Source: DXYV01 sp045543215 (GTDB lineage: Bacteria; Bacillota; Clostridia; Oscillospirales; Oscillospiraceae). From it: a DNA stretch of 17,015 nt. The position numbers were made by a program, and so were the translations under genes. The notes under the pieces were generated by a model that was not told the origin of the DNA, ran no database searches, and saw only the letters and a list, made by a program, of their open reading frames with translations. The DNA is taken from NCBI GenBank assembly GCA_045543215.1, contig JAZQMD010000168.1, forward strand, positions 1 to 17,015, given 5' to 3'. Positions 6,598 to 14,181 of the stretch are shown here, piece after piece (the stretch's first letter is position 1; each line of letters begins with the position of its first letter).

Positions 6598-8217
6598 ATG
6601 ATGAATGGAGCGCAGGCTCTGATAGAGGCCCTGAGGTTTGAAGGTGTTACCCATCTGTTTGGATATGCCGGTGCTACCATCTGCCCGGCTGTGGATGCAT
6701 TGGCTACGTCTGATATTAGCTATACTTTGGTACGCACAGAACAAAACGCGGGACACATGGCCTCAGGCTATGCCCGCTGCTCAGGCAAGGTGGGGGTGTG
6801 TATGGTAACCTCCGGCCCGGGGGCTACCAATCTTATCACCGGCATTGCCACCGCCTATATGGATTCCATCCCCATGGTGGCCATCACCGGCCAGGTGCAA
6901 AGTCATCTATTGGGCCGGGACATTTTCCAGGAAGTAGATATTACCGGTGCCGTTGCTCCCTTTATCAAGCACTCCTATTTGGTTAAAGATGTCAAGCAGA
7001 TTCCCCGCATTGTCAAAGAGGCATTTTATATCGCCAACTCCGGCCGTAAGGGGCCAGTGCTCATCGATATCCCTGTGGACATACAGAAGGCCCACCTGGA
7101 GCCCGACTTTTCTCAGGAGGTGGACATCCGGGGCTATAAGCCCTCGGTGAAGGGCAATGCGTTGCAGATTAAGCGAGCGGTAGAAGCCATTGCTATGGCA
7201 CAAAGGCCGGTCATCGTGGCCGGTGGAGGTGCGGTGAGCGCCGGTGCCAAAAAAGAACTGCGGCTTTTTGCCGAGTCCACCGGTATTCCTGTAATTACCA
7301 CCATGATGGGTCTGGGGCTACTGCCTACCAACCACCCTTTGAACATGGGTATGATCGGCTCTTTTGGCACCCCCATAGCCAATAAGACTCTGGCAAAATC
7401 CGACCTGTGCATCCTGTGTGGCGCCCGGGTAGCTGATCGATCCATCCTTCAACCCAGTGAGATCGGCCGGCGGATGAAAATCATACACCTGGACGTGGAC
7501 CCAGCGGAGATTGGCAAAAACATGTCGGCTACCATTCCTGTGGTGGGAGATGTAAAGGTAATTCTGGAGCAGATTCTAACCCTCTCCCCTACCGCCCATC
7601 CTCAGGATGTAGAAGCCATCCGCGCACGGCGGGAGGAGGAACTCTCCCGTCCCCTGGAGGCTCCAGCCGGAACCGTCCATCCCGGCCAGGTACTCCGCAT
7701 CCTGGGCGACCGGCTGGATAAAAGCGCTAACATCGCCGTGGATGTGGGACAAAACCAAATCTGGGCCTGCAGTCACCTTACCTTGAAGGAAGATAGCCGT
7801 TTCCTTACCACTTGCGGTCTTGGAACCATGGGTTATTCCCTCCCAGCCGCTCTGGGCGCCAAGGTAGCCGAGCCAGGCAAGCAGACCGTGGTAATCTGCG
7901 GCGATGGATCCTTCCAAATGTTTCTCAACGAGTTATCCACGCTGCGCACCTTGGATGCTGACGTGAAGATTATTCTCATGGACAACAAGACACTTGGCAT
8001 GGTTCACCAAATTCAACGCAACTCGTATAGCGGTCCATTTGGCGTGGCACTGGATCACTCTCCCGACTTCCAAGTGTTAGCCGATGCCTATGGCGTGGCC
8101 CACACCCGGCTGTGCGATCCCACCCAGACGGAGGCTGCGGTAGATGCCATGCTTGCCCACAAAGGCCCCTATCTGCTTATTTGTGATGTAGACACCGAAC
8201 TGTCTACCAATGCCTAA
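6598..8217 (+). CDS. ilvB: Acetohydroxyacid synthase large subunit, divergent copy (IlvB1)
   Basis: This is a ThDP enzyme that joins pyruvate to pyruvate or 2-oxobutyrate in the first common step of Val/Leu/Ile synthesis. The catalytic Glu is E48 (V-R-T-E-Q-N-A-G-H), and the ThDP/Mg motif is G-D-G at 435-437 with N463. The open frame reaches back into the T-box, but AAGGAGG at 6583-6589 fits ATG 6598 best (8 bases), giving 539 residues. It differs from the second copy: F-G-Y-A-G-A instead of F-G-Y-P-G-G, A-R-V-A-D-R at the FAD motif, and I472 where the second copy has the Trp of V-R-Q-W-Q. A biosynthetic AHAS role is likely because its own small subunit follows 17 bases later; another ThDP activity is possible. 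Confidence 0.85.
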   Translation: MMNGAQALIEALRFEGVTHLFGYAGATICPAVDALATSDISYTLVRTEQNAGHMASGYARCSGKVGVCMVTSGPGATNLITGIATAYMDSIPMVAITGQVQSHLLGRDIFQEVDITGAVAPFIKHSYLVKDVKQIPRIVKEAFYIANSGRKGPVLIDIPVDIQKAHLEPDFSQEVDIRGYKPSVKGNALQIKRAVEAIAMAQRPVIVAGGGAVSAGAKKELRLFAESTGIPVITTMMGLGLLPTNHPLNMGMIGSFGTPIANKTLAKSDLCILCGARVADRSILQPSEIGRRMKIIHLDVDPAEIGKNMSATIPVVGDVKVILEQILTLSPTAHPQDVEAIRARREEELSRPLEAPAGTVHPGQVLRILGDRLDKSANIAVDVGQNQIWACSHLTLKEDSRFLTTCGLGTMGYSLPAALGAKVAEPGKQTVVICGDGSFQMFLNELSTLRTLDADVKIILMDNKTLGMVHQIQRNSYSGPFGVALDHSPDFQVLADAYGVAHTRLCDPTQTEAAVDAMLAHKGPYLLICDVDTELSTNA

Positions 8218-8234
8218 GAAAGGAGATCCCGGCT

Positions 8235-8720
8235 ATGAAGCAAACCATTTCCGTCCTGGTGGAGAACCAGGCAGGTGTACTCAACCGTATTACCGGCCTC
8301 TTTTCCCGCCGAGCTTTTAACATTGAATCTCTGGCCGTGGGTGTAACCGACGACCCATCGGTCTCCCGCATCACCATTATCGTGGACAGCGGCAACAGTG
8401 TGGTAGAGCAGGTAGAAAAGCAGCTCAATAAACTGGTGGAAGTCATTAAGGTACGTGTCATCGAAGAAGACAAGATGATCGGCCGTGAGCTGATGATTAT
8501 CAAGGTCAACGCTACCACCAAGACCAGACCGGATATCATGAATGTCTGCCAGATTATGGGCGGCAAGATTGATGATATTTCTGCCACCTCTATGACCCTG
8601 GAGCTGTCCGATACCACAGAACGGGTGGAGCTGTTTCAGTCCCTGTTGCGCCCCTTCTCCATCTTGGAGGTAGCCCGCACAGGCATGATCGCCGTCCAAA
8701 AGGGCAGCAATAAAATTTAA
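8235..8720 (+). CDS. ilvN: Acetohydroxyacid synthase small regulatory subunit (IlvN1)
   Basis: This 161-residue regulatory subunit has an N-terminal ACT domain (about 3-75) and the C-terminal AHAS small-subunit domain. It closely resembles E. coli IlvH over its opening segment. N11, G14 and N29, which in E. coli IlvH take part in valine binding, are all present, so valine feedback inhibition is expected. An AAGGAG site precedes the ATG. The gene lies 17 bases after ilvB1 and 14 before ilvB2, so each large subunit is followed by its own partner. Confidence 0.93.
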   Translation: MKQTISVLVENQAGVLNRITGLFSRRAFNIESLAVGVTDDPSVSRITIIVDSGNSVVEQVEKQLNKLVEVIKVRVIEEDKMIGRELMIIKVNATTKTRPDIMNVCQIMGGKIDDISATSMTLELSDTTERVELFQSLLRPFSILEVARTGMIAVQKGSNKI

Positions 8721-8734
8721 AGGAGGGAAGCGTT

Positions 8735-10447
8735 TTGAAGGTACGCGCCACACAGGCCATTATGGAGTGCCTGCTGGAACAGGAGGTGGATACCATCTTC
8801 GGCTATCCAGGGGGAACCATTTTAAACCTCTATGATGAACTATACCATTATTCAGACAAAATTCACCACTATCTCACCGCCCATGAACAGGGGGCGGCTC
8901 ATGCAGCCGATGGCTATGCCCGTGCTACGGGTAAGGTGGGGGTATGCTTCGCCACCTCAGGTCCTGGTTCCACCAACCTGACCACCGGCATCGCTACTGC
9001 CTACATGGACTCCTCCCCTGTGGTATTTATCACCTGCAATGTTGGAGAAAATCTGCTGGGTAAGGATGCCTTCCAAGAGGTGGACATCACCGGTATAGCC
9101 ATGCCCATCACCAAGGCTACTTACCTGGTGCGAGATCCCTCCACCATCCCCGATGTGATTCGGGAAGCCTTCGCCGTAGCTTCCACAGGCCGACCTGGCC
9201 CGGTGCTCATTGACTTTTTAAAGAATGTCACCGCCCTGAACGTGATGGTCGACTATGAGTTTCTTCCCCGCTTTAAACATATCCAGCACGGCCGTCTGGC
9301 AACCCTTACCCATCGTATGGGATGGGATATCAAGCCTCCCGAGCCGATCCGTGAGGACGTTGATAAGCTGGTTGACCTGATCTCATCCGCTCGCAAGCCT
9401 CTGCTCATCTGCGGGGGAGGGGTGGTACGCTCCAGAGCTCATGAGCAGTTCCTGCGCTTGGCCGAGACCATTGACTCCCCTGTGGCTATCACTGTCATGG
9501 GAGGGGGCGGTTTCCCAGGCAACCATCCTCTCACCACTGGCATGATCGGTATGCATGGCACCCAGGCATCCAACATGGCCTGCGACAGCTGTGACCTGCT
9601 TATTGCTGTGGGCTGCCGTTTCTCCGACCGGGTAGCCCTGGATCCAACCACCTTTGCTCAAAAGGCCAAAATTGTTCACATTGACATCGATCGGGCGGAG
9701 GTCGGCAAGAATGTCAGGGCCGACCACCATATCATCGGAGATGCCAAACTGGTGTTGGAGCTGCTCAATCAGAAGGTGGATAAGCTAAACCACACCGATT
9801 GGAAACAATATGTTTTCTCTTTCCCCCGTTCCACGGTATATGATGAAGCGGCAGGCACTCTCACCCCTCAGCAGGTACTGGAAACCATACGCCTGACCCT
9901 CCCCAACGACACAATCGTGGCCACCGACGTGGGGCAGCATCAAATGTGGTCCATCCAGCACTTCCACTTTGATTATCCGGGTCAGTTACTTACCTCCGGT
10001 GGCTTTGGCACAATGGGATTTGGGCTTGGAGCTGCCCTGGGGGCCAAATTAGGCAACCCAGATAAAACGGTGCTCCATATCACTGGCGATGGCTGTTTCC
10101 GCATGAACTGCCAAGAGCTCGCTACCGAGAGCCATTACGATATCCCTGTAATCACAGTGATTTTCAATAACCGTACCCTGGGTATGGTACGCCAGTGGCA
10201 AAACCTCATTTATCAAAAACACTTCTCCCAGACCGACCTAGATTTTGCCCCTGATTTCGTCAAGTTGGCCCAAGCTTACGGCCTGAAGGGGGCCCGGGTA
10301 ACTACCGTGGAGGAATTGGAAGCTTCCCTGAAGGAAGCTTTGCAATGGGGTCACGGTTATGTAATTGATGTGGCCATCCACATGGATGAAATGGTACGGC
10401 CCATGGTAGGAGGCGGGAGTCCTATCACCAACTTCATGCTGACCTAA
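8735..10447 (+). CDS. ilvB: Acetohydroxyacid synthase large subunit, canonical copy (IlvB2)
   Basis: This 570-residue enzyme has all the standard AHAS landmarks: F-G-Y-P-G-G (22-27), catalytic E51 in H-E-Q-G-A-A-H-A-A-D-G-Y-A-R, the FAD-side R-F-S-D-R motif, the ThDP motif G-D-G-C-F-R-M-N (451-458) with N479, and W488 in V-R-Q-W-Q. That Trp is associated in other AHAS enzymes with preference for 2-oxobutyrate and with herbicide binding. The start is TTG at 8735; AAAGGAGGG lies at the right distance and the protein begins in register with the family, while the next in-frame ATG is nine codons on. It is probably the main enzyme for isoleucine as well as valine and leucine. Confidence 0.95.
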   Translation: MKVRATQAIMECLLEQEVDTIFGYPGGTILNLYDELYHYSDKIHHYLTAHEQGAAHAADGYARATGKVGVCFATSGPGSTNLTTGIATAYMDSSPVVFITCNVGENLLGKDAFQEVDITGIAMPITKATYLVRDPSTIPDVIREAFAVASTGRPGPVLIDFLKNVTALNVMVDYEFLPRFKHIQHGRLATLTHRMGWDIKPPEPIREDVDKLVDLISSARKPLLICGGGVVRSRAHEQFLRLAETIDSPVAITVMGGGGFPGNHPLTTGMIGMHGTQASNMACDSCDLLIAVGCRFSDRVALDPTTFAQKAKIVHIDIDRAEVGKNVRADHHIIGDAKLVLELLNQKVDKLNHTDWKQYVFSFPRSTVYDEAAGTLTPQQVLETIRLTLPNDTIVATDVGQHQMWSIQHFHFDYPGQLLTSGGFGTMGFGLGAALGAKLGNPDKTVLHITGDGCFRMNCQELATESHYDIPVITVIFNNRTLGMVRQWQNLIYQKHFSQTDLDFAPDFVKLAQAYGLKGARVTTVEELEASLKEALQWGHGYVIDVAIHMDEMVRPMVGGGSPITNFMLT

Positions 10448-10463
10448 GGGGGTGCGCCATATA

Positions 10464-11015
10464 ATGAGCGAAAAAAAAGCCTATACCCTATCCATCTTAG
10501 TAGAGGACACCCCGGGTGTACTTAGCCAAGTAGCCCGTCTTTTCTCCCGAAAGGGCTATAACATTCACTCCATCTGCGCCGGACTCAGCGACCGCCCTGG
10601 CATCACTCGTATCTCTGTGGTAACGGTAGTGGACGAAAAAACGATCCAACAGTTGGCCACCCAGCTGAGCAAGCTGTTGCTCGTCATCTCGGTGGAAGTG
10701 CTCACCGATGAGGAATCTATCCGCCGGGAGCTCACCTTAATTAAGGTGAAGGCTGACACGCGGGATCAGCGGGATGAAATTATCCAGATTGTCAACGTGT
10801 TCCGCTCCTCCATCCTGGATATGGGCAAAGAAAGCCTTACCATCGCTGTGGTGGGCAATGCAGAAAAAACCAAGGCCATTCTTAGCCTGCTGGAAGACTT
10901 CGGTATCCTTGAAGTAGGGCGCACGGGGATGATCGCCCTCCAGAGAGGCAAACAGACCATTTACGACCACACTAAGACCCGAGAAGAATATAATTACGGG
11001 AAGAATGTGACCTGA
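10464..11015 (+). CDS. ilvN: Acetohydroxyacid synthase small regulatory subunit (IlvN2)
   Basis: This second small subunit (183 residues) has an N-terminal ACT domain and the C-terminal AHAS small-subunit domain. At the valine-site positions it has D15, G18 and N33 where IlvN1 has N11, G14 and N29; Asp at the first position is common in the family. It is about 20 residues longer than IlvN1, mostly at the C-terminus. A GTG at 10452 is in frame but lies within the SD (TAAGGGGGTG, overlapping the ilvB2 stop), so I start at ATG 10464. Confidence 0.92.
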   Translation: MSEKKAYTLSILVEDTPGVLSQVARLFSRKGYNIHSICAGLSDRPGITRISVVTVVDEKTIQQLATQLSKLLLVISVEVLTDEESIRRELTLIKVKADTRDQRDEIIQIVNVFRSSILDMGKESLTIAVVGNAEKTKAILSLLEDFGILEVGRTGMIALQRGKQTIYDHTKTREEYNYGKNVT

Positions 11016-11154
11016 AATCAGCCAAAATTTAAGAAGGCCCCATTATCCATTTATCTACTTAATCTTTTTAAATTGTAACATATGAACTTTTCTGTTCTCC
11101 GTCTACCTTATATAATAAATGACACAAATTAAACCTTTGAGGAGGAAACGCACT
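11016..11154 (+). promoter_or_regulatory. AT-rich gap with a possible internal ilvC promoter
   Basis: The 139-base gap is AT-rich, unlike the tight spacing upstream. It contains a perfect TATAAT at 11111-11116, but the region 16-18 bases upstream (TTTTCT, about 11088-11093) is a poor -35. No terminator hairpin is visible, so read-through from ilvN2 is expected with at most a secondary promoter here. The ilvC SD (GAGGAGG) is at 11139-11145. Confidence 0.35.
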
Positions 11155-12174
11155 ATGGCAAAAATGTATTATGAAAAAGACTGTGACCTAAATTATCTTA
11201 AAGGTAAAAAGGTGGCGGTGGTAGGCTATGGCTCCCAGGGCCATGCCCACGCCCAAAATCTGCGGGACTCCGGCGTGGACGTGATCGTAGGCCTATACAA
11301 GGGAGGTAAAAGCTGGTCAGTCGCCGAAAAAGATGGCTTTACAGTTATGACCGTAGCTGAGGCTACCCAGAAGGCTGACATCATTATGATCCTTATCAAC
11401 GATGAAAAGCAGGCTGACATGTACAAGGCCGATATTGCCCCCAATCTCACTGAAGGTAAGGCCATTGCCTTTGCCCACGGCTTCAACATTCGCTACGGCC
11501 AGATCGTTCCCCCCGCTGGCGTAGACGTATTCATGGCCGCCCCCAAAGGTCCCGGCCATACCGTGCGCTCCCAATATGTGGCAGGCAAGGGTGTGCCCTG
11601 CCTGGTGGCAGTCGAGCAGGATGCCACCGGAAATGCCATGAAGACCGCCCTTGCTTACATTGCCGGAATCGGCGGTGCCCGGGCCGGGGTAATGGAGACC
11701 ACCTTCCACGATGAAACTGAGACTGACCTGTTCGGCGAACAGGCAGTACTATGCGGCGGCGTGGTGGACCTGATGCGCTGTGGTTTCGAGACTTTGGTAG
11801 AAGCCGGCTATGAGCCTGAAAATGCTTATTTCGAATGTATCCATGAAATGAAGCTCATCATCGACCTAATTAACAAGGGTGGCGTTGCCATGATGAATTA
11901 CTCCATTTCCGATACTGCCGAATACGGCGAGTATGTCTCTGGCCCCCGGGTGCTCCCCTATGAAGAGACAAAGAAAAATATGAAGGCTGTCCTCTCCGAT
12001 ATACAGGATGGTACCTTCGCCGGCAAATGGATTGCTGAGAACAGAAACGGCCGCACCTTTTTCAACTCCAAGCGGGCCCAGTTGGCTAAGCACCAGATGG
12101 AGATCGTAGGCGCCCAGTTGCGCAAAAACATGCTATGGGGTGATGATGCCAACCCTGACACCGCCTCCAACTAA
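11155..12174 (+). CDS. ilvC: Ketol-acid reductoisomerase (class I)
   Basis: This enzyme isomerises and reduces acetolactate or acetohydroxybutyrate, the second step of the pathway. At 339 residues it is the short class I type. It has the Rossmann motif G-Y-G-S-Q-G-H-A at 24-31, H108 in A-H-G-F-N, metal ligands D191 and E195 in E-T-D-L-F-G-E-Q, E227 and E231 in the C-terminal knotted domain, and S-I-S-D-T-A-E-Y-G near 250. The cofactor loop after strand 2 reads G-L-Y-K-G-G-K-S-W (46-54). Many NADPH-type loops have Arg and Ser where Y48 and G51 occur. GAGGAGG supports ATG 11155 rather than the in-frame ATG at 11119. Confidence 0.96.
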   Translation: MAKMYYEKDCDLNYLKGKKVAVVGYGSQGHAHAQNLRDSGVDVIVGLYKGGKSWSVAEKDGFTVMTVAEATQKADIIMILINDEKQADMYKADIAPNLTEGKAIAFAHGFNIRYGQIVPPAGVDVFMAAPKGPGHTVRSQYVAGKGVPCLVAVEQDATGNAMKTALAYIAGIGGARAGVMETTFHDETETDLFGEQAVLCGGVVDLMRCGFETLVEAGYEPENAYFECIHEMKLIIDLINKGGVAMMNYSISDTAEYGEYVSGPRVLPYEETKKNMKAVLSDIQDGTFAGKWIAENRNGRTFFNSKRAQLAKHQMEIVGAQLRKNMLWGDDANPDTASN

Positions 12175-12226
12175 TTGATTCCTTTCCCCCGGGAGGATGT
12201 CAAAGCGAGTAGGGCAGCATAAGCTC

Positions 12227-12260
12227 AGGCCGCCTGTCCAAAAACAGGCGGCCTACCTTT
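12227..12260 (+). terminator. Hairpin between ilvC and ilvD, partial terminator
   Basis: A perfect 11-bp GC-rich stem (12227-12237 with 12244-12254) closes a 6-nt loop and is followed by a mixed ACCTTTTA rather than a clean T-run. It could terminate part of the transcription after ilvC or stabilise the 3' end of the ilvC mRNA. Confidence 0.55.
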
Positions 12261-12405
12261 TACTTATGACTTTTTCCCCCTCATATAGACGGAGGGATCC
12301 ACTTCCATCCAGCAATAGAGCCCTACTCTATGACTCCCTATTAATATTTTTCCACCAATAAAATAAAAAAGCCCTATTAAAACTCAAAGAAAACAGGTGA
12401 ACAAT
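12261..12405 (+). other. Leader region of ilvD
   Basis: This stretch holds a small hairpin (ATAGAG 12315-12320 with CTCTAT 12326-12331) and an AT-rich end before the SD AGGTGA (12395-12400). I see no T-box motif and no promoter with two good hexamers, so ilvD is probably read through from upstream, possibly with a weak promoter of its own. Confidence 0.4.
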
Positions 12406-14067
12406 ATGCGAAGCGACAACGTGACCAAGGGTGTGGAGCGCGCCCCCAACCGATCCCTCTTTTATGCCCTGGGCTATACCAAAGAAGAGCTTGAGCGTCC
12501 CCTGATTGGGGTGGTCTGCTCCTATAACGAAATTGTCCCCGGCCACATGAATCTGGATAAGATTGCCGAAGCAGTAAAAGCGGGCATTCGCAGTGCAGGC
12601 GGCACCCCTGTGGAATTCCCCGCCATCGCCGTATGTGACGGCATTGCCATGGGACATATCGGTATGAAATATTCCCTAGCCACACGTGATCTTATCGCTG
12701 ACTCCACCGAGGCCATGGGTCTGGCCCACCAATTTGATGCCCTGGTCATGATTCCCAACTGCGACAAAAACGTCCCCGGCCTTCTCATGGCTGCCGCCCG
12801 TTTGAACATTCCAACTATTTTTTGCTCCGGTGGCCCCATGCTCTCCGGCACTCTGCAAAATGGCCAGCGCACTTGCCTATCCCACATGTTCGAGGCCGTA
12901 GGAGCCTATAAAGCCGGAAAATTGGATGATGCCGGGGTAGAGGAATACGAAAATAGCGCTTGTCCCACCTGCGGTTCCTGCTCGGGCATGTACACCGCTA
13001 ACTCCATGAACTGCCTTACAGAAGCAATTGGCATGGCCTTGCGGGGCAATGGGACCATCCCAGCCGTATGGTCAGCCCGGCTTCGCCTTGCAAAATACAC
13101 CGGTATGAAAATCATGGAGTTGCTGGAAAAAAATATTTGTCCCCGTGATATTATGACCAAAGCTGCCTTCCACAACGCTGAGGCCGTAGACATGGCCTTA
13201 GGCTGCTCTACCAACTCCATGCTCCACCTCCCTGCCATCGCTCATGAGTGTGGCATTGAGCTTGATCTGGACACAGCCAACCACATAAGCAAAAAGACCC
13301 CAAACCTGTGCCACCTGGCCCCCGCCGGGGACACCTACATGGAAGATTTGGAACGGGCTGGCGGGGTATATGCTGTCATGAAAGAGCTATCCAAGAAAAA
13401 CCTCATTGACACCTCCCTGCCCACTTGCACTGGTAAAACCGTTGCGGAAAACTTGGAAGGTGTGGAAAATCTGAATCCAGAACTCATCCGTCCTATCGAA
13501 AATCCATACTCACCCTATGGTGGCATTGCTGTCCTGAAAGGCACCCTTGCCCCCGAGGGCTGCGTGGTTAAGCAGTCCGCCGTGGCCCAGGAAATGATGG
13601 CTCATACCGGCCCTGCCCGAGTATTTGATTCTGAGGACGATGCCATCTCCGCCATCTATGCCGGAAAAATTGTAGCCGGAGACGTTGTAGTCATTCGCTA
13701 CGAAGGCCCCAAAGGAGGCCCCGGCATGCGAGAAATGCTCAATCCTACCTCTGCTATCGCAGGTATGGGCTTAGATAAAGAAGTCGCTCTTATTACCGAT
13801 GGACGCTTCTCTGGCGCCACTCGTGGAGCCTCCATCGGACACGTCTGCCCGGAAGCTGCCCAGGGTGGCCCCATCGCCCTTGTTGAAGAGGGGGATACTA
13901 TCTCTATTGATATACTAAACTGCAAAATCGACCTGCTGGTGGATGAAGCCACTTTAGCTGATCGCAAAGCCAAATGGATATGCCCCGAACCCAAGGTAAA
14001 AACCGGCTATCTCGCCCGATACGCCAGACTTGTTACCAGTGCCGCCAGAGGGGCTATACTAGAATAG
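12406..14067 (+). CDS. ilvD: Dihydroxy-acid dehydratase
   Basis: IlvD dehydrates 2,3-dihydroxy acids to the 2-oxoacids of Val/Leu and Ile, the last step encoded here; the transaminase IlvE is not in the window. At 553 residues it is full length. Iron-sulfur cysteines are visible as C119 in P-N-C-D-K-N-V-P-G and C192 in C-G-S-C-S-G-M-Y-T-A-N-S-M. The third position, Cys in T-P-C-N of [2Fe-2S] members, is Gly here (V-P-G-H-M-N, G46), as in E. coli IlvD, which suggests an oxygen-labile [4Fe-4S]-type enzyme (inference). I start at ATG 12406, five bases after AGGTGA, not at the in-frame GTG 12397 that lies inside the SD. Confidence 0.96.
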   Translation: MRSDNVTKGVERAPNRSLFYALGYTKEELERPLIGVVCSYNEIVPGHMNLDKIAEAVKAGIRSAGGTPVEFPAIAVCDGIAMGHIGMKYSLATRDLIADSTEAMGLAHQFDALVMIPNCDKNVPGLLMAAARLNIPTIFCSGGPMLSGTLQNGQRTCLSHMFEAVGAYKAGKLDDAGVEEYENSACPTCGSCSGMYTANSMNCLTEAIGMALRGNGTIPAVWSARLRLAKYTGMKIMELLEKNICPRDIMTKAAFHNAEAVDMALGCSTNSMLHLPAIAHECGIELDLDTANHISKKTPNLCHLAPAGDTYMEDLERAGGVYAVMKELSKKNLIDTSLPTCTGKTVAENLEGVENLNPELIRPIENPYSPYGGIAVLKGTLAPEGCVVKQSAVAQEMMAHTGPARVFDSEDDAISAIYAGKIVAGDVVVIRYEGPKGGPGMREMLNPTSAIAGMGLDKEVALITDGRFSGATRGASIGHVCPEAAQGGPIALVEEGDTISIDILNCKIDLLVDEATLADRKAKWICPEPKVKTGYLARYARLVTSAARGAILE

Positions 14068-14072
14068 ACATA

Positions 14073-14115
14073 AATAGAAAAAGAGGTTTCCCTTCGGGAA
14101 ACCTCTTTTTCTATT
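14073..14115. terminator. Terminator after ilvD, works in both directions
   Basis: A perfect 20-bp inverted repeat (14073-14092 with 14096-14115) has a 3-base loop within CCCTTCGGG. The left arm is A-rich and the right arm T-rich, so either strand gives a GC core followed by U-rich RNA. It starts 5 bases after the ilvD stop and also lies downstream of fprA on the other strand. Confidence 0.9.
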
Positions 14116-14132
14116 CTCTGTAGTTGCCCACA

Positions 14133-14171
14133 AAGAAGGAAACCTCCCGATAACTGGAAGGTTTCCTTCTT
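14133..14171 (-). terminator. Second hairpin, at the 3' end of fprA
   Basis: A perfect 13-bp stem (14133-14145 with 14159-14171) closes a 13-base loop, 10 bases after the fprA stop on the minus strand. It has no T-run of its own on that strand. Its arms contain the same GGAAACCT/AGGTTTCC core as the hairpin at 14073-14115. Confidence 0.6.
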
Positions 14172-14181
14172 ACATTTTTGC

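Noticed and set aside
7134..7445. Frames of about 100 codons opposite ilvB1 and other ilv genes
   Set aside because: They are antisense shadows that depend on the codon bias of well-supported genes.
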